The position numbers were made by a program, and so were the translations under genes. This document shows, piece after piece, positions 33,860 to 42,198 of a stretch of 64,000 nt of DNA. Source of the DNA: a beta proteobacterium AAP51. Its GTDB lineage: Bacteria > Pseudomonadota > Gammaproteobacteria > Burkholderiales > Burkholderiaceae_C. The stretch covers positions 155,298 through 219,297 of the forward strand of contig LJHT01000019.1 in the NCBI GenBank assembly GCA_001295905.1. The letters run 5' to 3'. The stretch's first letter is position 1, and each line of letters begins with the position of its first letter. The notes under the pieces were generated by a model, which did no database searches, had not been told where the DNA came from, and was given only the letters and a program-made list of their open reading frames with translations.

Positions 33860-33873
33860 GAGGGTTAACCCTC
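33860..33873. promoter_or_regulatory. Perfect 14-bp palindrome at the LysR gene start
   Basis: GAGGGTT/AACCCTC ends three bases before the ATG at 33877 and overlaps its GGAGGG ribosome binding sequence (33859-33864). A protein bound here would block translation start or transcription of the regulator gene, so autorepression is a reasonable inference. It does not have the T-N11-A form usual for LysR activator sites. Confidence 0.45.
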
Positions 33874-33876
33874 GGC

Positions 33877-34848
33877 ATGCGCTTCAACCGTCTCGACCTC
33901 AACTTGCTGACCGCGCTGGACGTGCTGCTCACCGAGCGCAGCATCACGCGGGCCGCCGAGCGCCTGAACCTCACGCCCTCGGCCGTGAGCGGCGCGCTGG
34001 GCCGGCTGCGCGAGTACTTCGATGACGAGCTGCTGGTGCAGGTGGGCCGCAAGATGGAGCCGACCCCGCGCGCCGAGGGGCTGCGCGACGCGGTTCGCGA
34101 CGTGCTCGTGCGCATCGACAGCACCATCGCGGCGCGGCCGATGTTCGACCCCGCCACCACGGACCGCAGCTTCCGCATCCTGCTGTCCGACTACACGCAG
34201 TTCGTGCTGGCGCCCCACCTGCTGGCACTGGCGGCCGAGCAGCGCTGCACGGCCCGCTTCGAGTTCCTGCCCCAGGTCAGCAACCCGCAGCGCGCGCTGG
34301 AGCGGGGCGAGGCCGACCTGCTCATCATTCCGCAGGGGCTCAACTCGCCCGAACATCCCGAAGAGGTGCTGTACGAAGAGCAATTCGTCTGCGTGATGTG
34401 GGCCGGCGCCGCGCTGGCGCAGGGCGAGTTCAGCTTCGACCGTTATCTGGCCGCAGGCCATGTCGTGATGCAGCCGCCCGGTACCGGCACCGATTCGTTC
34501 GAGGCCTGGTTCGTGCGCCGCTTCGGCATCACGCGCCGCGTGGCCGTGTCCACCTTCAGTTTCGTTTCGCTGCCGGCGCTGGTGGCCGGTACGGAGCATG
34601 TCGCCACCGTGCACCAGCGCCTGGCGCAGCTGTTCGTCGGGCGCTGGCCGCTGGTGCTGCGCCAGCCGCCCCTGCCCATCGAACCCATGCAGCAGTCGGT
34701 GCAATGGCACAAGTACCGCACGCAGGACCCGGGGCTGCACTGGCTGCGTTCCCAGCTGCGGCAGGCGGTGCAGCGCATGGACGCCAGCCCGATGCCGGCG
34801 AGCGGGACCGGGGCCCAACCCGTACCGGCTCAGCGCTCGGCGATGTAG
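33877..34848 (+). CDS. LysR-family regulator, NodD/NahR-like, divergent from the aromatic operon
   Basis: A 323-residue LysR-type regulator. The N-terminal helix-turn-helix (MRFNRLDLNLLTALDVLLTE, RSITRAAERLNLTPSAVSGALGRLREYFDDELLV) has the RLDLNLL opening and RxMEPTPRA that mark the NodD/NahR/DntR group, whose inducers are aromatic compounds including flavonoids. A C-terminal ligand-binding domain fills the rest. The gene is divergent from the TonB receptor operon across 150 bases, the classic LysR arrangement, so it is the probable activator, comparable to FdeR. Its 3' end overlaps the convergent MFS gene by 19 bases. The ATG at 33877 was chosen over 33844 because the family motif starts there. 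Confidence 0.92.
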   Translation: MRFNRLDLNLLTALDVLLTERSITRAAERLNLTPSAVSGALGRLREYFDDELLVQVGRKMEPTPRAEGLRDAVRDVLVRIDSTIAARPMFDPATTDRSFRILLSDYTQFVLAPHLLALAAEQRCTARFEFLPQVSNPQRALERGEADLLIIPQGLNSPEHPEEVLYEEQFVCVMWAGAALAQGEFSFDRYLAAGHVVMQPPGTGTDSFEAWFVRRFGITRRVAVSTFSFVSLPALVAGTEHVATVHQRLAQLFVGRWPLVLRQPPLPIEPMQQSVQWHKYRTQDPGLHWLRSQLRQAVQRMDASPMPASGTGAQPVPAQRSAM

Positions 34849-36425
34849 TGCTGCACGCTGGGGGTTTCGCCGGGCTGCAGGTGTTCGCGCAGGCGGGCTT
34901 CGATCTGCTGGTCGGCCAGCGTGCCGCGCGCGCGCTGGTGCAGGTAGTCGGCCCAGCTGGTGACGATGAAACGCTCGACGAAGCGCGCCGGGTCTGACAG
35001 GTCGCGGTACACGCGCCAGAAGGTGGCGCCGTCACGCCGGCGCGGCGCGCGCAGCAGGCTCACGTCTTCGAGGAAGGCCTCGGTCACCTCGGGGCGGATG
35101 CGGTAGCCGATCTCCACCGCCACCGGGCCGGCTTCGGGGTCCGGCTCGTGCTTGACGAAGAGGTCTTGCGACAGCGGCACCTGCGTCACCTCGTGCAGCT
35201 CGCCCATGCGCAGGGGAAAGCGCCGCGCCAGCAGCAGGCCCGCGCCCATGGTGGCCGCGCCCAGCAGCAGCGCGGGCGTGAGGCCCGCGATGTCTGACAG
35301 CGCACCCCAGAAGGCCGAGCCGATGGCGAACGCACCCAGACCGCACAGCGTGTGCAGGCTCACCGCGCGGGCGCGCACCCAGGGCGGCACGCTGGTCTGC
35401 GTGGCCGAGTTGTAGGTGCTCATCACGCTCATCCAGCTGGCGCCGCCGGCCACCAGCGCGGCATAGGTCAGCCAGCGCCAGGTGGAGAAGGCAGCCACCG
35501 CCATCACCACCGCAAACACCACGCCGCCGATGAGCACCAGCCTTTCCAGCCCCAGCCGCACGCGCAGCGGGCCCAGCACCAGCCCGGCCATCACCGCGCC
35601 GGTGCCCAGGCAGCCCATCAGCAGCCCGAAGCCGGTGGCGCCCAGACCCAGCTGGCGCTGGCCGATGACGGGCAGCAGCGCCCACAGCGCCGAGCCCGCC
35701 GCGCTGTAGGCGCCGGTGCGCACCAGCTGGGCCAGCAGCGTTTCGCTGTGGCGTGCGAAGCGCAGCGCGCTCAGCATGCCGCCCCACAGCCGCTCGGCCG
35801 GCAGGCGCGAGGGCGGGTGCGGCCGTGGCGGGTGGCGGCGCACGCCTTCCATCAAGGCCAGGATGCCGCCCACCGCCAGCACGAACACCCAGCCCGGGCC
35901 GGCCGCGGCATACACGGCGCCGGCCATCGCGGGGCCCAAAGCGCGGGCGCTGTTGTACGAGATGCCGATGGCGGTGATGGCCTGCGGCAGTTCGTCGCGC
36001 GGCACCACGTCGACGATGCCCGAGTTCCACGAAGGCGAGAGCATGGCCGTGCAGCAGCCGGCCAGGAAGGTGAGCAGCAGCAGCGTGCCCGGGCCCGCCA
36101 CGCCGGCGATGAACAGCACCGCCAGCAGCGCCACCAGCACCGCCTGCACGCCCAAGGCGCCCAGCATCAGGCGGCGGCGGTCGGTGGTGTCGGCCAGCAC
36201 GCCGGCGGGCAGGGCCAGCAGGAACATGGGCAGGAACACGGCCGTCTGCACCAGCGCGGCCAGGAAGGAAGAGCCGGTGGCTTCCACCATCAGCCAGGCC
36301 GCGGCCATGGCCTGCATGGCATTGCCGATGAAGTAGACGGTGCCGCCGCCCAGCAAGGCGCGGAAGGCGGGGTGGCGCAGCGTGGCGCGGATGGAGGTGC
36401 TGGCGGGCGGGGCGGCAGGGGTCAT
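34830..36425 (-). CDS. MFS transporter (EntS-like MFS_3) with C-terminal monooxygenase-like domain
   Basis: A 531-residue major facilitator transporter with about ten to twelve membrane segments in residues 1-410 (FLAALVQTAVFLPMFLLALPAGVLADTTDRRRL is the characteristic loop 2-3 region). Residues about 415-531 form a soluble tail (YRIRPEVTEAFLEDVSLLRAPRRRDGATFWRVYRDLSDPARFVERFIVTSWADYLHQ, in segments) resembling the dimeric alpha/beta barrel of antibiotic-biosynthesis monooxygenases, a fusion known in this transporter family. It is convergent with and overlaps the LysR gene by 19 bases. Export of a toxic intermediate of the neighbouring pathway is possible but unproven. Confidence 0.88.
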   Translation of the reverse strand: MTPAAPPASTSIRATLRHPAFRALLGGGTVYFIGNAMQAMAAAWLMVEATGSSFLAALVQTAVFLPMFLLALPAGVLADTTDRRRLMLGALGVQAVLVALLAVLFIAGVAGPGTLLLLTFLAGCCTAMLSPSWNSGIVDVVPRDELPQAITAIGISYNSARALGPAMAGAVYAAAGPGWVFVLAVGGILALMEGVRRHPPRPHPPSRLPAERLWGGMLSALRFARHSETLLAQLVRTGAYSAAGSALWALLPVIGQRQLGLGATGFGLLMGCLGTGAVMAGLVLGPLRVRLGLERLVLIGGVVFAVVMAVAAFSTWRWLTYAALVAGGASWMSVMSTYNSATQTSVPPWVRARAVSLHTLCGLGAFAIGSAFWGALSDIAGLTPALLLGAATMGAGLLLARRFPLRMGELHEVTQVPLSQDLFVKHEPDPEAGPVAVEIGYRIRPEVTEAFLEDVSLLRAPRRRDGATFWRVYRDLSDPARFVERFIVTSWADYLHQRARGTLADQQIEARLREHLQPGETPSVQHYIAER

Positions 36426-36505
36426 GGAAGGGCTTGATGATGCCTGCAGCCAGAATGCACCCGCAGGCCGGCTCTTGCCGGCCCTGACCCTTGAGGAGAA
36501 CGACG

Positions 36506-36865
36506 ATGGGCTGGTTTTCGAAGAAGGATGCCGGGTTCTTCCTGGCCACCGTGGTGCCGACGGCCTGCGCGCCGGGGCCGCAGGTGGCGCAGTACCTGGG
36601 CGTGGTGCACGGCGAGGCCATCATCGGCGCCAACATCTTCCGCGACATGTTCTCTTCCGTGCGCGACGTGGTGGGCGGGCGTGCGGGCGGTTATGAACGT
36701 GCGCTGTCCGGCGCGCGCGATGCGGCGATGGAAGACCTGATCGAAGCCGCGCGTGAGCTGGGCGCCGACGGCGTGGTGGGCATCGACTTCGACTACGAAG
36801 TGCTGGGCGAGACCAACGGCATGATGATGGTGGCGGTGAGCGGCACCGCCGTGAAGATGGCCTGA
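36506..36865 (+). CDS. YbjQ/UPF0145 family protein
   Basis: A 119-residue protein of the YbjQ family (heavy-metal-binding fold of unknown function). The hallmark phrases are ANIFRDMFSSVRDVVGGRAGGYE and ARELGADGVVGIDFDYEVLG. The ATG at 36506 has AGGAG seven bases upstream, so the longer frame from 36491 is rejected. Members form pentameric rings in crystal structures, but no cellular role is established. It is divergent from the MFS gene and convergent with the exported methyltransferase-like gene, so it appears monocistronic. Confidence 0.9.
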   Translation: MGWFSKKDAGFFLATVVPTACAPGPQVAQYLGVVHGEAIIGANIFRDMFSSVRDVVGGRAGGYERALSGARDAAMEDLIEAARELGADGVVGIDFDYEVLGETNGMMMVAVSGTAVKMA

Positions 36866-36885
36866 GGCGCGGCGCCGGCCGGGCC

Positions 36886-37746
36886 TCAGCTGCAGGCTGC
36901 GGTCGCTGCGCCTTCCCCTGGCCCTGCCAGCGATGAGGCACCGGCGCGCCGCCAGGCCGGTGCCCCTGCGCCAGCCTCCTGCAGCGTGTCGTCGGCCACG
37001 GTGGCCTGCCAGCGGCGGCCGGCTTCACCCAGCAGTTCCAGCGTGCGGCCGTGCACGCGGCCGCTGTAGCTGCGCGCCAGCCCGCCTTGCGTTTGCACCG
37101 CGCTCACCACCTGGTACTGCTGCTGCACCTGCAGCTTGGCGCCGCCCGGGCCGCACCACAGGCCCTGCACGACGGCTGGCACTGTCCACAGGTGCAGGCG
37201 GCTGAGCTTTTCGCGGCCCACCGCCTTTTCGGGCACGGCCAGGGTCAGCGTGCGGTCGGGCCGCCAGTCACCCAGGTCCCAGTCGTGCGAGACGATGCGC
37301 GTGCCCGGCTGCAGCGCCAGCAGGCGCGGGCGCAGCGCCAGGTTCACCTCGGGCAGCAGGTACATCGTCACCACGCTGGCCGGGGTGAGGTCGGTGGTGA
37401 ACAAGTCCTGCACCTCGAAGCGCGTGCGTGCCGTCACGCCGGCCCGGCGCGCGTTGTCGCGGCTTTGCGCCACCAGGTCGGGGACGATTTCCACGCCCAG
37501 GCCCGTGGCTCCGAAGCGCCGCGCGGCGGTGATGACGATGCGGCCATCGCCCGAGCCGAGGTCGATGACATGGTCTTGCGCCCCCACGCCGGCCAGTTCC
37601 AGCATCGCCACGGTGACGTGGTCGGGCGTGGTGATGAAAGGCACCTCTTCGACAGGCGCCGGCACCGGAACCTGGGCCGCGGCCCACAGGGGCAAGGCCA
37701 GAAAGAGAAATGGCGCCCGCAGGCGCCAGCGTTGGCACAGGCTCAT
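36886..37746 (-). CDS. Exported protein with SAM-methyltransferase domain
   Basis: A 286-residue protein with an apparent signal peptide (WRLRAPFLFLALPLWAAAQ) followed by a class I methyltransferase domain: motif I DLGSGDG at residues 62-68, an acidic end to beta-2 (GVEIVPD) and DLFTTDLTPASVVTMYLLPEVN as motif IV/post-IV. The C-terminal part (about 190-286) is a separate strand-rich region plus a low-complexity tail. S-adenosylmethionine is cytoplasmic, so an exported methyltransferase is paradoxical; either the hydrophobic N-terminus only anchors the protein facing the cytoplasm or the domain no longer methylates. Similar proteins occur in other betaproteobacteria, without known function. 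Confidence 0.82.
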   Translation of the reverse strand: MSLCQRWRLRAPFLFLALPLWAAAQVPVPAPVEEVPFITTPDHVTVAMLELAGVGAQDHVIDLGSGDGRIVITAARRFGATGLGVEIVPDLVAQSRDNARRAGVTARTRFEVQDLFTTDLTPASVVTMYLLPEVNLALRPRLLALQPGTRIVSHDWDLGDWRPDRTLTLAVPEKAVGREKLSRLHLWTVPAVVQGLWCGPGGAKLQVQQQYQVVSAVQTQGGLARSYSGRVHGRTLELLGEAGRRWQATVADDTLQEAGAGAPAWRRAGASSLAGPGEGAATAACS

Positions 37747-37781
37747 GCACCGATGCTAGCGGCGCCCGCAGCCCAGCCCGT

Positions 37782-38678
37782 TCAGGCGGCCGCCGGCGCC
37801 TCGGCCAGCGCGTGCGCGGCCATCAGCTCCAGCGCCTTCACCAGCGCGCTGTGGTCCAGCTGGTCCCAGCCCTGGGCGGCGCAGGCCTGCATCAGCTGCG
37901 CGGCGCCTGCCGTCTGCGGCAGGCTCACGCCCAGCGCCTTGGCGCCCTGCAGCGCCAGGTTCAGATCTTTCTGGTGCAGCCCGATGCGGAAGCCGGGGTT
38001 GAAGGTGCGCTTGATCATGCGTTCGCCGTGCACTTCCAGGATGCGGCTGCTGGCGAAGCCGCCCATCAGCGCCTGGCGCACCTTCGCCGGGTCGGCGCCG
38101 GCCTTGCTGGCGAAGACCAGCGCCTCGCTCACCGCGGCGATGTTCAGCGCCACGATGATCTGGTTGGCCACCTTGGTGGTCTGCCCGTCGCCATGGCCGC
38201 CCACGTGGGTGATGTTCTTGCCCATCAGCTGCAGCAGCGGCTGCACCTGCGCAAAACCGGCCTCGGTGGCGCCCACCATGATGGTGAGGCTGGCGGCCTT
38301 TGCGCCCACTTCGCCGCCGCTCACCGGCGCGTCGACGTACTCGCAGCCCAGCGCCGTGATCTTCTGTGCGAAGCCTTTGGTGGCGATGGGCGAGATGCTG
38401 CTCATGTCGACCACGGTCTTGCCTGGCCGAAGGCCGGCGGCCACGCCTTGCGCGCTGAAGAGCACGGCCTCGACATCGGGCGTGTCGGGCACCATCAGGA
38501 ACACGACCTCGGCGGCCTCGGCCACCTCTTTCGCGCTACTGCAGGCCACGGCGCCGGCTTCCAGCAGGGCCGCCGGCACCTTGCTGCGCGTGGTGATGTA
38601 GAGCTCGTGCCCGGCGGCGCGCAGATGCCCGGCCATGGGCGTGCCCATGATGCCCAGGCCGATGAATCCCAGTTTCAT
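37782..38678 (-). CDS. glxR: Tartronate semialdehyde reductase (2-hydroxy-3-oxopropionate reductase)
   Basis: A 298-residue beta-hydroxyacid dehydrogenase that reduces tartronate semialdehyde to D-glycerate, the last step of the glyoxylate-to-glycerate route. NAD(P)-binding GFIGLGIMGTPMAGHL at the N-terminus, substrate-binding DAPVSGGEVGAKAASLTIMVG, and catalytic Lys in GDGQTTKVANQIIVALNIAAVSEAL all match GlxR/GarR. The ATG at 38678 was chosen because the NAD motif begins there. It is the third gene of gcl-hyi-glxR; a 108-base gap containing a dispersed GC-rich repeat separates it from hyi. Confidence 0.96.
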   Translation of the reverse strand: MKLGFIGLGIMGTPMAGHLRAAGHELYITTRSKVPAALLEAGAVACSSAKEVAEAAEVVFLMVPDTPDVEAVLFSAQGVAAGLRPGKTVVDMSSISPIATKGFAQKITALGCEYVDAPVSGGEVGAKAASLTIMVGATEAGFAQVQPLLQLMGKNITHVGGHGDGQTTKVANQIIVALNIAAVSEALVFASKAGADPAKVRQALMGGFASSRILEVHGERMIKRTFNPGFRIGLHQKDLNLALQGAKALGVSLPQTAGAAQLMQACAAQGWDQLDHSALVKALELMAAHALAEAPAAA

Positions 38679-38744
38679 TTCGATTTCTCCACAGCAGATC
38701 TGATCAAGCCCTTGCGCGGAACCGGCTTGGCCGGGCCGCTGCAA

Positions 38745-38788
38745 GAGCCCCCTCGGGGGGTGGCGAGCTCCAGCGAGCCTGGGGGCTC
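38745..38788. repeat. GC-rich intergenic dyad, probable dispersed Comamonadaceae-type repeat
   Basis: GAGCCCCC (38745-38752) and GGGGGCTC (38781-38788) form a perfect 8-bp outer stem, with an inner CCCCC-TC-GGGGGG and the phrase GGCGAGCTCCAGCGAGCC between. The right arm overlaps the hyi stop codon. The pattern matches, from memory, an intergenic palindrome scattered through Comamonadaceae genomes. As a transcript it would form a strong hairpin between hyi and glxR, perhaps a partial terminator or an RNA-stability element. Confidence 0.55.
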
Positions 38789-39559
38789 ACTTCATCCAGC
38801 CGAGGCCGGCCTCGGTGGTGCCGGCAGGCTTGTATTCGCAGCCGACCCAGCCCTTGTACCCGATGCGCTCGAGGTGCGTGAACAGGAAGTTGTAGTTGAT
38901 CTCGCCGGTGCCCGGCTCGTGGCGGCCGGGGTTGTCGGCCACCTGGATGTGGCCGATGCGCGCGAGGTGCTTCTCCAGCGTGGCTGCCAGCTCGCCCTCG
39001 TAGCGCTGCGCGTGGTAGACGTCGTACTGCAGGAAGGCGTTGTCGGCGCCCACCTCGTCCAGCACGCTGAGGGCCAGCGCGGTGCTGTTGAGCCAGAAGC
39101 CCGGGATGTCGTAGTTGTTCACCGGCTCGATCAGCAGCTTCAGCCCGGCTTCCTTCAGCGCCGCCGCGGCGAAGCGCAGGTTGTTCACGAAGACACGGCG
39201 TGCGGTGTCGCCGTCCACCCCCGCCGGCTGCTTGCCGGCCAGGCAGTTGAGCTGCGTCACGCCCAGCGTATGGGCGTAGTGGATGGCGCGCGCCACGCCG
39301 GCCTTGAACTCTTCCACGCGGTCGGGGTGGCAGGCGATGCCACGCTCGCCAGCGGCCCAGTCACCGGCCGGCAGGTTGTGCAGCACCATCGTCAGCCGGT
39401 TGGCCACCAGACGGCTGTGGATGGCCTCGGCCGGGGCCTCGTAAGGGAACTGCAGCTCCACGCTGGTGAAGCCCGCGCGCGCGGCGCGTTCGAAGCGGTC
39501 GAGCAGCGGCACTTCGGTGAAGAGCATCGACAAATTGGCGGCAAATCTCGGCACGGGGT

Positions 39560-39563
<4 letters not shown>
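38787..39563 (-). CDS. hyi: Hydroxypyruvate isomerase
   Basis: A 258-residue TIM-barrel protein of the xylose-isomerase-like group that interconverts hydroxypyruvate and tartronate semialdehyde. Family phrases visible: [37 protein letters not shown] at the N-terminus (in overlapping segments), [33 protein letters not shown] and [20 protein letters not shown] with the metal-binding Glu, Asp and His. Its ATG overlaps the gcl stop by four bases, so the two are translationally coupled. Confidence 0.96.
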
Positions 39564-41350
<1,787 letters not shown>

Positions 41351-41428
41351 CGTCGTGTCTCCTGTTGCGGTGCCGCGATGGTCGGGCGCTGGGCTCTGTG
41401 CGGGAAGCGCAGCCGGTGGATATGAGCT

Positions 41429-41443
41429 ATTCCGCTGTGGAAT
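41429..41443. promoter_or_regulatory. Candidate IclR-type operator between gcl and the cytochrome genes
   Basis: ATTCC-GCTGT-GGAAT is a perfect 5-bp-arm palindrome of the TTCC-N5-GGAA type seen for IclR-family regulators, which often control glyoxylate and allantoin genes (AllR). It lies 79 bases upstream of gcl and 20 bases before the chosen GTG start of the cytochrome gene. No regulator of that family is in the window, so the assignment rests on shape alone. Confidence 0.4.
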
Positions 41444-41463
41444 GGGCGGGCGAGAATGGCTGG

Positions 41464-42198
41464 GTGAAAAACACCTTCTGGAAGAGCCGAAGGGCCGGGG
41501 CCTGGGTCTCGGCCGGGGCCCTGGCACTGCTGCCGCTGGCCACCGGGGCCGCAACGCCGGCGAAGATCGAAGACACCTTGGCCGCGCGCCTGGCCGCCTG
41601 CAGCGCCTGCCACGGCGCCCAGGGCCGCGCTGCGCCCGATGGCTACCACCCGCGCATTGCCGGCAAGCCGGCCGCCTACGTCTACCACCAGCTGCTGAAC
41701 TTCCGCGAAGGCCGGCGCGCCTACGGGCCGATGGCCGCCCTGGTGGCGGGGCTGCCCGATGCCTACCTGCGTGAGATGGCCGAGCACTACGCCGCGCTCG
41801 AGCTGCCCTACGCCGCCCCGCCGCCCGCGCGTGCCGATGCCGCCACGCTGGCGCGCGGCCGGCAGCTGGCGCTTCAGGGCGACGCCGGGCGCCAGCTGCC
41901 GGCCTGCAGCAGCTGCCACGGCCCTGCGCTCACCGGCCGCCTTCCGGCCACGCCCGGTCTGCTGGGCCTGCCGCGCGACTACCTCAACGCCCAGCTCGGC
42001 GCCTGGCGCCAGGGCCAGCGCGGCGCCCATGCGCCCGACTGCATGGCCACCATCGCGCGCCAGCTGTCGCCCGAAGACCTGGGGGCCGTCACCGCCTGGC
42101 TGGCCAGCCAGCCCGTGCCCGCTGGGGCGCGCGTGGCGGCCGCGCCGGGCCCGGGCGAGGTGCTGCCGATGCAGTGCGGCAGCGCGGTGGCGCCATGA
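41464..42198 (+). CDS. Dihaem cytochrome c (c4-like)
   Basis: A periplasmic cytochrome with two CxxCH haem sites, CSACH and CSSCH, each followed by a similar helical domain, as in c4-type dihaem cytochromes; it would shuttle electrons to terminal oxidases. From the GTG at 41464 the protein is 244 residues and has a proper signal peptide (basic [11 protein letters not shown], then a hydrophobic core ending ATGAAT). The in-frame ATG at 41422 would add 14 residues and place a palindromic operator candidate inside the gene. Its stop overlaps the next cytochrome gene (ATGA). No dehydrogenase subunit is adjacent. Confidence 0.87.
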   Translation: MKNTFWKSRRAGAWVSAGALALLPLATGAATPAKIEDTLAARLAACSACHGAQGRAAPDGYHPRIAGKPAAYVYHQLLNFREGRRAYGPMAALVAGLPDAYLREMAEHYAALELPYAAPPPARADAATLARGRQLALQGDAGRQLPACSSCHGPALTGRLPATPGLLGLPRDYLNAQLGAWRQGQRGAHAPDCMATIARQLSPEDLGAVTAWLASQPVPAGARVAAAPGPGEVLPMQCGSAVAP

